A stretch of DNA of 64,000 nucleotides from an uncultured Eubacterium sp. (GCA_945946665.1 CAMEWO010000001.1:310001-374000); one strand, 5' to 3'; counted from the stretch's first letter, positions 8,519-18,441 are shown. Translations and numbers: made by a program. The notes: generated from the letters alone by a model not told the origin.

Positions 8519-9337
8519 GTGAGAAAAAGAAAGAAAATATCTCTGGTGCTGGCATTATCTTTGCTGGCACTGGCGGGGGTGGTTTTTTTATATGGAAGGC
8601 AGCTGTGGATGGAGGCTAATCCTAAGGTGGAGGAACCTACTGTCACAATTACTGTTAATAATGAGATTGAGACAAGTTCTGTTGATTTCTCACAGATACT
8701 TAAGAATAACAGCATTATCACTATAACGGAGGAACCTGATTCCCTGCCGGAAAGTACGGAACTGGATGTTCCATTTATTGACCAGAATCCGCAGCTTCCT
8801 ACGGGATGTGAGATTACTTCTCTTGCGCAGGTGCTTAACTTCTATGGATTTGGTGTGGATAAGGAATATCTTGCATCCCAGTATCTTCCTATGAAGGAAG
8901 AGGTTGAACCGGGATGTTTTATTGAGTATTTCTATGGTTCTCCATGGAAAACTAATGGTTCTGGGTGCTTTGCCCCGGCAATTATTATTGCTGCCAACAA
9001 TTATCTTAAGGATGCAGGCTCACCGCTCACGGCTTACTCCATGTGCTATGCATCTGTCAATGCACTTCTGGGGCAGGTTGCGAAAGGATATCCTGTGATT
9101 GTGTGGACATGCTTTGACTATGATATTAATAAGATTGAATACACACCTGTTACACTTGAGGATGGAAGCAGCTTCTACTGGCCATCCTATGAACATTGCG
9201 TTGTATTAAGCGGATATGACTTAAACACACAGACTGTTACACTTACTGACCCTACATATGGAGTGGTTAAACAGTCAATTGAAGATTTCACAGCATATTA
9301 CCAGAAATTCTTCTATCAGGCAGTTGTAATCAAGTAG
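8519..9337 (+). CDS. Membrane-anchored C39-like cysteine peptidase
   Basis: A 272-residue protein with an N-terminal basic stretch and one transmembrane helix (about residues 6-25), a linker, and a papain-like C39_2 domain. Catalytic residues are visible: Cys in PTGCEITSLAQ, His in YEHCVVLSGYD and Asp in LTDPTYG. The predicted active site is outside the cell. The start is GTG 8519, with AAAGGGA upstream; any earlier in-frame start would run back into the palindrome. The substrate is unknown, and there is no ABC transporter domain, unlike bacteriocin-processing C39 exporters. Confidence 0.85.
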   Translation: MRKRKKISLVLALSLLALAGVVFLYGRQLWMEANPKVEEPTVTITVNNEIETSSVDFSQILKNNSIITITEEPDSLPESTELDVPFIDQNPQLPTGCEITSLAQVLNFYGFGVDKEYLASQYLPMKEEVEPGCFIEYFYGSPWKTNGSGCFAPAIIIAANNYLKDAGSPLTAYSMCYASVNALLGQVAKGYPVIVWTCFDYDINKIEYTPVTLEDGSSFYWPSYEHCVVLSGYDLNTQTVTLTDPTYGVVKQSIEDFTAYYQKFFYQAVVIK

Positions 9338-9377
9338 GCATTTACAGCAAAACTGATAACTAAGAAAATATAATAAT

Positions 9378-9436
9378 GCAGCCAGTATATTTCCCCTGTC
9401 TCTGACAGAGGCTTTCCTATACTGGCTGCTATTTTT
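9378..9436. terminator. Bidirectional terminator
   Basis: A 12-bp perfect outer stem (GCAGCCAGTATA with TATACTGGCTGC) encloses a second CCTCTGTCA-type hairpin. It lies between the convergent C39-like and dapL genes, with T-rich sequence on the plus side. Confidence 0.8.
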
Positions 9437-9469
9437 ATTTATTATTAATATGTTATTTATTTTTACAAA

Positions 9470-10684
9470 TTAAAGAGCCTTGATTCTGTCAAGTGCCTTA
9501 AGTGTATTCTCGTATGAACCGAAAGCTGTCAGTCTGAAGTAGCCTTCTCCGCTTGGTCCGAAGCCTGAACCAGGAGTACCTACTACATTGGCTTTCTCAA
9601 GGAGTAAATCAAAGAAATCCCATGATGTCATGTTGTCAGGAGTCTTTAACCATACATAAGGTGAATTGATACCACCTGATACAGAATATCCGTATCCTGC
9701 CAGAGCTTCCATCATAGTTTTTGCATTCTTCTTATAGTATGCAATCTGTTCCATAGTCTGCTTAGCTCCAGCCTCTGAATATACAGCCTCTCCAGCTCTC
9801 TGGATAATGTATGGTGCACCATTGAATTTAGTTCCGTGACGTCTTGCCCATAAGCTGTGAAGTGATACATCACCGCACTTCAAATCCTTAGGAATTACTG
9901 TGTAACCAAGTCTTACGCCTGTAAATCCGGCTTTCTTAGAAAAACTTCTTATCTCAATTGCACATGTTCTTGCACCTGTACACTCATAGATTGAATGAGG
10001 TACATCTGCTTCCTCAATAAATGCTTCATAAGCTGCATCATATATAATAACTGCTCCAACCTTATTGGCGTAGTCAACCCACTCCTGAAGCTGTGGCTTA
10101 GTAATAGTCGAACCTGTAGGATTGTTAGGGAAGCAGAGATATATAATATCTGGTGTCTCCGTAGGAATCTCAGGTGCAAAATCAGTTGCAGCTGTACATG
10201 GCATGTAGATAACATTGCTCCATTTCTGTGTATCAGGATTATACTCTCCTGTTCTTCCTGACATAGCATTAGTGTCTACATATACTGGGTAAACCGGGTC
10301 ACATACTGCAATCTTGTTATCAACAGAGAATATATCTCCAATATTTCCTGAATCTGACTTAGCACCATCACTTACAAATATTTCATCAGCAGCTATATCA
10401 CATCCTAATGCCTTGAAATCCTTATCAGCAATGGTATTTCTTAAGAACTCATATCCAAGGTCAGGGGCATATCCTTTGAATGTCTCTGCATGAGCCATCT
10501 CATCAACTGATTTGTGCAATGCATCAATAACAGCTGGTGCAAGTGGCTGAGTAACATCGCCGATACCAAGGCTGATTACTTCCTTGTCAGGGTTAGCCTC
10601 TTTATACGCTTTAACCTTCTTACCAATTGTTGAGAACAGATAGCTTCCTGGAAGCTTTAAATAATTGTCATTAATCTTAAACAT
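9470..10684 (-). CDS. dapL: LL-diaminopimelate aminotransferase
   Basis: A 404-residue class I/II PLP aminotransferase that converts tetrahydrodipicolinate straight to LL-diaminopimelate for lysine and peptidoglycan synthesis. Typical of DapL are the N-terminus NDNYLKLPGSYLF, SLGIGDVTQPL, the DGAKSDSGNI segment and the PLP-lysine motif SFSKKAGFTGVRLGY. Start 10684 has GGAAGG upstream and matches family length. The gene appears monocistronic. This DapL route is common in Clostridia and chlamydiae. Confidence 0.95.
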   Translation of the reverse strand: MFKINDNYLKLPGSYLFSTIGKKVKAYKEANPDKEVISLGIGDVTQPLAPAVIDALHKSVDEMAHAETFKGYAPDLGYEFLRNTIADKDFKALGCDIAADEIFVSDGAKSDSGNIGDIFSVDNKIAVCDPVYPVYVDTNAMSGRTGEYNPDTQKWSNVIYMPCTAATDFAPEIPTETPDIIYLCFPNNPTGSTITKPQLQEWVDYANKVGAVIIYDAAYEAFIEEADVPHSIYECTGARTCAIEIRSFSKKAGFTGVRLGYTVIPKDLKCGDVSLHSLWARRHGTKFNGAPYIIQRAGEAVYSEAGAKQTMEQIAYYKKNAKTMMEALAGYGYSVSGGINSPYVWLKTPDNMTSWDFFDLLLEKANVVGTPGSGFGPSGEGYFRLTAFGSYENTLKALDRIKAL

Positions 10685-10812
10685 AATTCTACCTTCCTCT
10701 CCTGCTGTTTCATATCGCAATCCCGTGTGCGGGAACGAACTTGCGTGTAATTATACTACAGGATTTTAACGAGGACAATTATTAATTTACATTTTTCTTA
10801 ATTAACATCTGC

Positions 10813-12069
10813 TCACTGGTTCAGATATACGAATGCGTTGGCCCTGAATCTGTTATTATCTGTATTGATACGGAGTTCCCCGTGCATATCCTCAATTATA
10901 CGCTTCACATTCTGGATACCGATACCATGATTTGTATGATTTTCCTTAGTAGATATAAGTCTGTCTCCTTCCATCCTGATTTCCCCATCGTAGCTGTTAA
11001 TAATCTCAAGGCAGAATATTCCTTTCTCAACCTTTATGTTTATATGAAGAAATCTCTCACTGGAGTGGACTGCGGCATATATTGCATTTTCCAGAAGATT
11101 TCCAAGTATAATATTAAGATAATACTTACTAAAGTCAAGATTGTGGGGAATAGCAATCTTGACTTTCAGGTCATTAAGCTGTTCCCTTACCTCATCAAGC
11201 ATATAATTAATGAGACTGTCAATCTCATAATATCCGCTTCTGGCAAGTTTCGGTTTATAATTGATATCATCCTCCATGGATTTGATATAAGCAAGAAGCT
11301 CATTGATATCACCATTTTCAGCCAATCCTTCCAGTGCAATGAGATGGTGATGCATATCATGTCTCAAGCCTTCAATTCTTAATTCTGAGTTCTGAATTCT
11401 CTTCAATTCCTGTCTGTATCCTGCAACCTGCTGTTCCAGCATCTTCTGCTTCTGTGTGTAGGCATAGTTGTTCAGAATTATGTGATACACATAGAATGTC
11501 ATCAGACATATTAGTATAATTCCAATTCCGGCAGCTGTTATGTAACTTCCCGCCATTCCTGACCTTGTAATACAGTATAAAACCACGATACATGAAATGG
11601 GAATAAGGAGAATTACACTTAGTTCTCTCTTACTTGTCTTCGGGCCATTGATTTCCTTCCAGAATATATCAGCTATTCTCTCACACAGCCACAGCAGAAT
11701 TACTGTAAATGCATAACTGATGCCATATGCATATATACTGTCAATATAATTCATAACTAAAATATATGCCACATAATCACACACTGCACTTAATACAGAT
11801 ACTATACATGTAACCAGTATCTTACGGTTTATGGCTCCATCATATGATAATGTAATAAGAAACATAAGAATGAGATTAACAAGAAAATTAACCAGAGGCT
11901 GATTGATGACAATACTTACTGTAAACACTCCTGCAAACCACAGTGCTGACAATCCCCATCTTAAATACTTATGTTCCGGAATTTTCCTTAAGAAATCTTT
12001 AAAAAACTGCTGTAAAACAAGAAGCAGAAAAAAATTGCATATTAACACTAATATTGTATTCTGAATCAT
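10813..12069 (-). CDS. agrC: AgrC-type membrane sensor histidine kinase (GHKL)
   Basis: A 418-residue protein with about six N-terminal transmembrane helices (residues 5-200), a coiled-coil linker, a phosphoacceptor region GLRHDMHHHLIAL (His237 probable) and a GHKL ATPase domain with N-box NLLENAIYAAV and G-box HGIGIQNVKRI. This layout is that of peptide-sensing AgrC-like kinases. Its ATG overlaps the stop of the upstream LytTR regulator gene by 4 bp, so the two are translationally coupled. It lies in the same minus-strand locus as agrB and agrD, and probably senses the AgrD-derived peptide. The symbol is given by context. Confidence 0.8.
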   Translation of the reverse strand: MIQNTILVLICNFFLLLVLQQFFKDFLRKIPEHKYLRWGLSALWFAGVFTVSIVINQPLVNFLVNLILMFLITLSYDGAINRKILVTCIVSVLSAVCDYVAYILVMNYIDSIYAYGISYAFTVILLWLCERIADIFWKEINGPKTSKRELSVILLIPISCIVVLYCITRSGMAGSYITAAGIGIILICLMTFYVYHIILNNYAYTQKQKMLEQQVAGYRQELKRIQNSELRIEGLRHDMHHHLIALEGLAENGDINELLAYIKSMEDDINYKPKLARSGYYEIDSLINYMLDEVREQLNDLKVKIAIPHNLDFSKYYLNIILGNLLENAIYAAVHSSERFLHINIKVEKGIFCLEIINSYDGEIRMEGDRLISTKENHTNHGIGIQNVKRIIEDMHGELRINTDNNRFRANAFVYLNQ

Positions 12070-12779
12070 TCCATTCTCCTGTCAAATATCTTTCTTTTAA
12101 CCTCTTCCCTGTATGTTCTTCCTATCATTACATTTTCACCGCCTGCCATATGCAAAACATCATATGTACATTGAGTAATCATATTAATATTGACTATATA
12201 TGATTTATGTACCTGGATGAAACATTCCGGAAGAGAAGATATTATTTCCCCCAGCTTTCCGTAAAAGCTTGTAGTTCCATCTGTTGTAACAACATCTATC
12301 TGTCTGCCTTTAATGGTAAAATATATAATCCTGTTATATGGTATGTATACTGTCTTTCGTCCTGTATGGCACTCAAATTCCTCATGAAGTTTTCCCAGAA
12401 TACTGATTCCCCTCATAAAATCCTTTTTAAGCAGTTCCTCATCCACTGGTTTAACAAGAAAATCAAGAGGCTGAACCTGAAACAGTTCCATAGCATACAT
12501 TGTTTTAGAAGATATGTATATAATCTGTGTTCTCATATCCTGATTAATATCTCTTATTATCTTCCCCAGCTCCACACCATTTAGTTCATATAACTCAATA
12601 TCCAGCAAAATAAAATCATATTCATTATTCTGATTAATGTAATTGATGAGGCTCTCTCCAGAATAAAACACATCTGTTGTTACACGAAGTGCCAGCCTGC
12701 TAAAGCACTTTTCGGTCATCTCTTCAAGCTGTGAGCATGTATACACTTCGTCATCACATATTGCAACCCTGTAACTCAT
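12066..12779 (-). CDS. agrA: LytTR response regulator (AgrA-type)
   Basis: A 237-residue protein with a receiver domain (acidic Asp9-Asp10, phospho-Asp60 in FILLDIELYELNG, Lys in DFLVKPVDE) and a C-terminal LytTR DNA-binding domain from about residue 135, ending with VHKSYIVNINMI. LytTR proteins bind pairs of direct half-sites about 21 bp apart, which is the structure of the three operator copies found near agrD, agrB and 23.2 kb. It is coupled to the kinase gene by a 4-bp overlap. The ABC transporter gene upstream ends 223 bp before it. Confidence 0.85.
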   Translation of the reverse strand: MSYRVAICDDEVYTCSQLEEMTEKCFSRLALRVTTDVFYSGESLINYINQNNEYDFILLDIELYELNGVELGKIIRDINQDMRTQIIYISSKTMYAMELFQVQPLDFLVKPVDEELLKKDFMRGISILGKLHEEFECHTGRKTVYIPYNRIIYFTIKGRQIDVVTTDGTTSFYGKLGEIISSLPECFIQVHKSYIVNINMITQCTYDVLHMAGGENVMIGRTYREEVKRKIFDRRME

Positions 12780-12919
12780 GTCTCCCCCTTTAATGCCTGT
12801 ATTTTCTTTTCGTTAGTTTATTTTATATAAAAGATTTATACATGTCAAAAAACCAAACCAGATTTGACATGAGAAGCTTCAAGCCTGATATATTAGTAAA
12901 TCTGAATTAATGCATTATT

Positions 12920-12949
12920 GCCGCAGAGTTGCTAAAAGCACCCTGCGGC
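12920..12949 (-). other. Hairpin between ABC transporter and regulator genes
   Basis: A GCCGCAG/CTGCGGC stem with an inner TGCT/AGCA stem lies in the 223-bp gap between the ABC ATPase stop and the LytTR regulator start. No long T-run follows on the minus strand, so it may only attenuate or process the transcript. An AT-rich inverted repeat CATGTCAAA/TTTGACATG lies nearby at about 12841-12872. Confidence 0.4.
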
Positions 12950-13002
12950 TTATGTCTCCCCCTGCTATCAGATTAAATTAATAGTAATTATTCATTTTTT
13001 AT

Positions 13003-13869
13003 TTATCCAAAATAATATAAATATACATCCTCTAAATCAATACTATCTTCTATTATATGTGCTTCTTTTGGGAGTTTGTCTGATACTATTCTCAATCCAA
13101 GTCCATTTTTTCTTTGACGCAGATTACCAACAGAATATTTCCCCTGGAGTTGGGCAACATCTTCCAGACTACAGTTTATCTCTCCAACTTTCCCGGATAC
13201 ACTCTCTATCATTTGCATCGGAGTGCCTTGTGCAATCAATTCTCCATTTTTTATGATTATTACTTTATCTGCAATACATTCTATGTCACTTACTACATGA
13301 GTAGCAAATAAAATTATTTTGTCATTTGACAATTCTGCTATATAGTTTCTTATGCCTATTCTCTCCTTTGGATCTAACCCAGCTGTTGGTTCATCAAGAA
13401 TTAATATTTTGGGATTACCTAAAAGTGCTTGTGCAAGCAATACTCTTTGTCTCATTCCTCCTGAAAAACCACCAATTCGTTTATTTGCAACATTTTTTAA
13501 ATTAACGATGTCAAGTAACTCGTCTATCTGATTCTTTACGTTTTTCCCTTTTAATCCTTTAACTTCAGCCATATAACTAAGGAATGTTTTGGGAGAAAAA
13601 TCTTCATAAAACCCCTGCTGTTGAGGCATGTAACCAATGAGTTTTCTGAATTCTTTTCCAAGTTTAAGAATATCTTTACCATTATACAGAATTTCCCCAC
13701 CATCTTTATCTCTGCTTATATTATCAGTGATTAGATTAATCATTGTGGATTTACCGGCTCCATTAGCACCAAGAATTCCATAAATTCCTTTTTCAAATCT
13801 GTAATTAATTCCTTTAAGAGCCTGAATCATCCCATAAGTCTTCTTTAAATTAACAAGTTCTAATTCCAT
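13003..13869 (-). CDS. ABC transporter ATP-binding protein
   Basis: A 288-residue ATPase with intact motifs: Walker A GANGAGKST, Q-loop region MPQQQGFYE, signature FSGGMRQRV, Walker B ILILDEPTAGLD and the switch His in FATHVVSD. The extra C-terminal 70 residues are typical of ABC-2 exporters. It starts 10 bp after the stop of the large permease gene, with which it must form the transporter. Position inside the Agr locus suggests that the exporter is under quorum control. Confidence 0.92.
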   Translation of the reverse strand: MELELVNLKKTYGMIQALKGINYRFEKGIYGILGANGAGKSTMINLITDNISRDKDGGEILYNGKDILKLGKEFRKLIGYMPQQQGFYEDFSPKTFLSYMAEVKGLKGKNVKNQIDELLDIVNLKNVANKRIGGFSGGMRQRVLLAQALLGNPKILILDEPTAGLDPKERIGIRNYIAELSNDKIILFATHVVSDIECIADKVIIIKNGELIAQGTPMQMIESVSGKVGEINCSLEDVAQLQGKYSVGNLRQRKNGLGLRIVSDKLPKEAHIIEDSIDLEDVYLYYFG

Positions 13870-13879
13870 ATGCCCTCCG

Positions 13880-16114
13880 TTATCTGCTTACTGTTACTCT
13901 TTTAATTAAATGTATATACAAACCGCCTCCTACAACCAATATTAATACTGTCAATAAATAATATATTGTCATCGATTCCTCTCCACCAAAGAAGCATGGC
14001 AGCATTGCAATGTATCTTCCAATAGATAACTTATCCATCACCTTTATTTCCATAAGGTATAACAACTGTGGCAATGTAACGGTCATACCCGCAATCATAC
14101 AGTATATATATTTTATATACACTGATATATAACACATTATTGATGATAGGCAAATTAGTATAATAAATCTTAATGCTATATCTAATAATATAAATCCTGC
14201 AATTGGTGGATTTACAGGGAATTCCCTAAATTCAGGGAGACTTTTCAAAGGTGCTAAAACTTCTTTAATATCATAAACATTGAATAGTTTATAGTAATAT
14301 ATGCCGTAGCTGGCAATTTCAAAAAATGCAATAAGAATACAGTTAGCTACTAACTTTTTAACAATCCAGCTTCTTCTGTTACTATATACAATTGGAAGCC
14401 TATTCATATTATTTCTGTTTTCATAAGACATAAAGCCACTAGATATGACTATTACTGCAATAATATTAAGAAGTGCCAGCAATTTTTGATTCTCACTCTG
14501 GTCTTTTCCGAATACTGCCATATATTCATATGGTTTAAGTACAACTGCCTTAGTTCCATTTTCATTCATTTCTTTTATGTAATCAACATTACTTCTTATT
14601 AAATCCAGAAGTTTTTTTCTGTTTTCTTTAATCTGGTCATATGTTTCAGTTTCAATACTCAGTTCAGAAAGAAATATTTCATATTCGTTCTGATATTTCT
14701 GGTATATTTTTTCTAACTCAGAACTATATTCTAACCCCTCTGCTTCATCATAATACTTTGATAAATAACCTGTATCTGCACTATATATTACTCCTGAGCC
14801 TACCTGTATGCGTGAAACAATATACAAAAGAAGGAGAATAATAATGCCAGCTTTTTGGGATACAAGAACCTTATACAATTCTTTATAGAAGTTAGGTAAT
14901 TTTCCAAGTACTGCTATAATCTTTTGCATTAATTCATTGATTGCTTTTTCAAGAATATTCTCTTTCCCAATAAAATACATATTAATATTGGTATTGTAAT
15001 TAGCGATAAATAATACTATGCCAAACACTACGATAAATAATACTGTGGTTTCAGTAAGTGATGCTATTCCAAAGGAATAGCCCCAGTTATAATATGCTAG
15101 TGATTTATTTGGAAAAAACAAATAATAAATATTAATGAACCGTACAACTCTAAGAATATTTTTTGATGAAACTAGTGCATAAAGCATGATATCTACCCCA
15201 CATATCATAAGATAAACAAACATGCCAATATTAATATTGTTAAAAAAAGCAAGTACAAACCATAGAAATAGTGACATCACAAATGCACTAATGGCAGAAG
15301 TCAGAATCATTGTTCCGACAAATTCCAGTCTGGTAAGTGTCTGTGATGTAAGGAAGAATACTTCATCTCCAGCTGCCGGTTGGTTCATCCCCTCAATACC
15401 GCCATATATATATAACAAAATGCATACTGACTCAAGGTAAAACAAACAGCTTATTATTAATGACTCAGCAAAGAGTAATACACTTCTCTTAAAAAAAAGG
15501 GGTCTCCTTCCATTCGGTGAACAATGAATAATATAGTATAGGCCATTCTTTCTCTCGGCAAAGAAACTATATACAGTTAATAATAGAATAATTATGATAA
15601 AAAACTGGATATAATAATTTTCATAAAGCTTTTCTAACCATATTCCATTTCCAACTGATACTTCCAGATTCTGATTCTTTAACAAATCTTTTCTCGTCTT
15701 TATAAGATTCTGATTTTCAAAACTTCCTTCTTCGTACATTCCTGCTTTTAATATGTTTTCTGACTCAGATATTTTTCTATCAATCATATTTCTAAACTCA
15801 TCAATATAGTCAGCATTTGACATTAACATTTTTCTGGCAGTTCTGGCACTTATTATTTTATTGTCAGGTTCTTCCCATTGTTCTATATTAAGGTTGTTTT
15901 CATCAAAATACTGTGTCCATGCCTGGGTGGCAGCATCCCTGTTAGATATTGAATCTGTTTTTTTATCCATTGTCATTTGTATCATTTCGTTGTAATTGAC
16001 GTATACTTCTATACCTTCTTTATTGTTGTTAAATATAAAAATGGCATTAATAAGCAACAATAGACACACAAAGATTATCCAACGGATATTTACAACTCTC
16101 TTTATCTCCTGCAT
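13880..16114 (-). CDS. Large ABC-2-type permease
   Basis: A 744-residue membrane protein with a two-half plan: a first helix at about 10-28, an extracytoplasmic domain to about 165, a bundle of helices to about 385, then helix 425-440, a second extracellular domain to about 545, and a final set of helices. Each half thus resembles one ABC-2 permease unit, so the gene looks like a fused pair. The adjacent ATPase gene (10 bp away) gives the motor. The substrate is unknown. The upstream lipoprotein gene is 21 bp away, which argues for one transcript. Confidence 0.8.
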   Translation of the reverse strand: MQEIKRVVNIRWIIFVCLLLLINAIFIFNNNKEGIEVYVNYNEMIQMTMDKKTDSISNRDAATQAWTQYFDENNLNIEQWEEPDNKIISARTARKMLMSNADYIDEFRNMIDRKISESENILKAGMYEEGSFENQNLIKTRKDLLKNQNLEVSVGNGIWLEKLYENYYIQFFIIIILLLTVYSFFAERKNGLYYIIHCSPNGRRPLFFKRSVLLFAESLIISCLFYLESVCILLYIYGGIEGMNQPAAGDEVFFLTSQTLTRLEFVGTMILTSAISAFVMSLFLWFVLAFFNNINIGMFVYLMICGVDIMLYALVSSKNILRVVRFINIYYLFFPNKSLAYYNWGYSFGIASLTETTVLFIVVFGIVLFIANYNTNINMYFIGKENILEKAINELMQKIIAVLGKLPNFYKELYKVLVSQKAGIIILLLLYIVSRIQVGSGVIYSADTGYLSKYYDEAEGLEYSSELEKIYQKYQNEYEIFLSELSIETETYDQIKENRKKLLDLIRSNVDYIKEMNENGTKAVVLKPYEYMAVFGKDQSENQKLLALLNIIAVIVISSGFMSYENRNNMNRLPIVYSNRRSWIVKKLVANCILIAFFEIASYGIYYYKLFNVYDIKEVLAPLKSLPEFREFPVNPPIAGFILLDIALRFIILICLSSIMCYISVYIKYIYCMIAGMTVTLPQLLYLMEIKVMDKLSIGRYIAMLPCFFGGEESMTIYYLLTVLILVVGGGLYIHLIKRVTVSR

Positions 16115-16135
16115 GCAATAACCCTTTCCTTTCCA

Positions 16136-17650
16136 TTACGGTGCATACTGATATATCTGTTTTATTTCACATGGTTCACTATCCATAAATTGTTTCTGTG
16201 GAAGCAGTCCGACTCCTACAATTCGTTGTTCACTGTGACTGTTCAGATTAATGTGATTGCTTTTATAGTTACTTGATGATAGATTTTTAAATACATCTGC
16301 CGTTGCATAACACCCAATCAGAATATACCTGTCATCACAGCAGAATACAATAATATTCCTGTCAGTTGCAGATGGAGTGGCTACTTCCATTCCTTTCTCC
16401 TTTACTTTATTCACATATGAAGAATATTCATTAAGATATTCCGGGATATATTCCAGTTCATATCGGGAAATAACATTACCATCACAGTCAATTGCTGTAT
16501 AAAAAGAGGACGAAGGAGTATTAATCCTTTCTTCAACCTCGAAGAATAATATATTTTTACCATCATATGATATAGGCTGTATGTTTCCGTCTGAAGATTC
16601 ATATATAATCTCTGCCGCATTATTTTCAATATTTAATTTTAGTATACAATTACTTTTATCCCTATCCAGTCCATCCTTTTTTGTACTCATTAATATGTAC
16701 ATATTTCTGTCATTATCCGAAATAATATAATCGCCAGAAGAAAATGAACTAACTTTTCCTGTGTTATCTCCAAAAATATTTTCTGTTGTATTTCCGGCAA
16801 TTGACCATATATTTTCGAATAATCCGTCAGATGTATTATATCTGAAAATTTTATATTGGACAGGATTGTTAGAAGATCTGCATCTCTCAGTTCCTCCTGC
16901 AATATAGTATATATTTTCATCACATACATTTATTTTCAATCCTTGAGAATCTCCAAGTGATGTTGCATAATCTCCAGGAAATTCAAATTCAACAAATATT
17001 TCAGGAACAGCATTCTTTTCCAATTTAATCCTTCTGCATTGGAACAGAGCCATAAAATCATTCTTTGCATACTCGGGATTGTTTATAGTAACAAAGTAAT
17101 ACAGATATCCGTCAGATATACGACTTATATCTGCATCTGAAACCATTGTCTTTTCATCAGAGATAGAAGCAAGCTTTGAGATAACCTGCCTATTATTAAA
17201 CTTATCATCGTATTTACACAAATAAAAATCACTGTCTTCTGTTCTCTCTATTAAATATAAGCTGTTATTGTAGTAAAATATCTTTTTATCCATACAATTA
17301 CAAGCATAACTTGCATCAGGATCAGATGAAGTTGTATAGACATATGCATCACATTCAGAGCTGCTGTGGTTACAGTTTACCCTTGAACATAGCGGCATAT
17401 TAAGACTATTATTGATGTCATAAAAATATAATATATCATTCATGATATAATAATATCCACTTTCAGATATTGCGATGCGAGCTCTGTCACTTAACAATTG
17501 TGCTCTTTCCTGATTATATTCATAATCAGGAAAGGCACTTTTGCCTGCTGTAACATCAAGTTCATCATCTGAATAATATCCACATCCCAAAACAAATATT
17601 GTCATAATGACACATGGAATTAATCTAAATAAACATGATATTTTCTTCAC
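16136..17650 (-). CDS. Lipoprotein, beta-rich extracytoplasmic protein
   Basis: A 504-residue protein with a signal peptide ending in a lipobox (FVLGCGYYSD, Cys about 23). The mature part has repeated short strands with YYI, LYYF, IYYIAGG and NILFF patterns, suggesting a beta-propeller-like fold as in DUF5050-type proteins. Conserved cysteines sit in SRVNCNHSSSECDAY and ACNCMDK. It lies in a row with the secreted protein upstream (10 bp) and the exporter downstream. Function is unknown; it could be a substrate receptor or accessory protein of the exporter. Confidence 0.75.
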   Translation of the reverse strand: MKKISCLFRLIPCVIMTIFVLGCGYYSDDELDVTAGKSAFPDYEYNQERAQLLSDRARIAISESGYYYIMNDILYFYDINNSLNMPLCSRVNCNHSSSECDAYVYTTSSDPDASYACNCMDKKIFYYNNSLYLIERTEDSDFYLCKYDDKFNNRQVISKLASISDEKTMVSDADISRISDGYLYYFVTINNPEYAKNDFMALFQCRRIKLEKNAVPEIFVEFEFPGDYATSLGDSQGLKINVCDENIYYIAGGTERCRSSNNPVQYKIFRYNTSDGLFENIWSIAGNTTENIFGDNTGKVSSFSSGDYIISDNDRNMYILMSTKKDGLDRDKSNCILKLNIENNAAEIIYESSDGNIQPISYDGKNILFFEVEERINTPSSSFYTAIDCDGNVISRYELEYIPEYLNEYSSYVNKVKEKGMEVATPSATDRNIIVFCCDDRYILIGCYATADVFKNLSSSNYKSNHINLNSHSEQRIVGVGLLPQKQFMDSEPCEIKQIYQYAP

Positions 17651-17660
17651 TTAAATTCTC

Positions 17661-18107
17661 CTATTCAAATTCAGCATAGAAAGATGAATCTCCATATTCA
17701 TCGCATGAAACCTGTTCATAGATGTATTTGTCAGCATTACTTACTTTAAATCTTTGACTTGCTGTAGAACTTCCATAATATATTGTTCCGTAATAACTTA
17801 CTCCCAACGTTTCTCCATCGTCTGTTGAAACGCTTGGTCTAGGAAAACTGGCAACAACAATCCATCCAGAAACACCTTCTTCCCATTCAATTTCAGCCTG
17901 ACATGTGGCTGTTCCGTATATTCTGTGACTTACACCATATTCATCCCTGTAAGTATCAGAAAAACTATCGCTGAAGCTTCTGGTGTATGATTGTGATCTG
18001 ACAGTTTTAGGTTCAACAACCTTAGAATCTGCAGCAAATACAGTTGAAGTTAACATAACACACAATACCATTACAAGTGTTGATAATTTTTTTATAGTTT
18101 TTACCAT
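17661..18107 (-). CDS. Small secreted protein, agr-linked
   Basis: A 148-residue protein with a clear Sec signal peptide (basic MVKTIKKL, hydrophobic core, cleavage after TVFAA) and a mature domain of about 123 residues rich in Ser, Tyr and Asp, with two cysteines. AGGAGG directly precedes ATG 18107. It is the first gene downstream of agrD, separated by three hairpins. I recognise no family. Its place between agrD and the exporter makes it a candidate for a quorum-controlled secreted product. Confidence 0.75.
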   Translation of the reverse strand: MVKTIKKLSTLVMVLCVMLTSTVFAADSKVVEPKTVRSQSYTRSFSDSFSDTYRDEYGVSHRIYGTATCQAEIEWEEGVSGWIVVASFPRPSVSTDDGETLGVSYYGTIYYGSSTASQRFKVSNADKYIYEQVSCDEYGDSSFYAEFE

Positions 18108-18172
18108 ATAAAATCCTCCTAAATTAATTGTTTTTAATAGCACATAGCAATAATGTCTCTCTGACCCATTGC

Positions 18173-18282
18173 TTTTGATACAAAAGAATTTGTATCAAAA
18201 TCTGACTCTTGCGAATCAAGCCAGTCAAAGCCTCTCAAACAAGGCTTTGACTATACATTAAGTTTGATTAAGGAATCAAACT
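18173..18282 (-). repeat. Three consecutive perfect hairpins downstream of agrD
   Basis: Three simple hairpins lie within 110 bp: 18173-18200 (TTTTGATACAAA with TTTGTATCAAAA), 18223-18252 (AGTCAAAGCCT with AGGCTTTGACT) and 18261-18282 (AGTTTGATT with AATCAAACT). None has the GC-stem plus T-run of a strong terminator. They fill the gap between agrD and the secreted-protein gene and could set the ratio of the agrD message to downstream messages. Confidence 0.75.
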
Positions 18283-18300
18283 ACTCTCCGTAGCAGCATA

Positions 18301-18441
18301 TTATTTCTTATCTCTCATGCTCTCTACGCTTTTTGGTGCTTTAGGCTGGTAATGAATCCATGGACAGCTTGTGTTAACATCAACTTTTGCCATAGTCTTT
18401 CCAACACTTTCAAGTACCTTAACTATAACCTTATTTGCCAT
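18301..18441 (-). CDS. agrD: AgrD-type cyclic autoinducer precursor
   Basis: A 46-codon gene. The peptide has an amphipathic N-terminal leader (MANKVIVKVLESVGKTMAKV), a core NTSCPWIHY and an acidic/proline recognition tail QPKAPKSVESMRDKK, which is the plan of clostridial AgrD proteins (compare CLWFT-YQPE in Clostridium perfringens). Cys26 should form the thiolactone; by analogy the ring would be CPWIH, with cleavage before the YQPK tail. Start 18441 has GGAAG about 9-13 bases upstream; an in-frame ATG at 18477 lies too near the promoter. agrB lies directly upstream. Confidence 0.92.
   Translation of the reverse strand: MANKVIVKVLESVGKTMAKVDVNTSCPWIHYQPKAPKSVESMRDKK

Noticed and set aside
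8362-8721. Minus-strand 119-residue frame
   Set aside because: It runs antisense to the peptidase gene start and through the palindrome, with no ribosome site.
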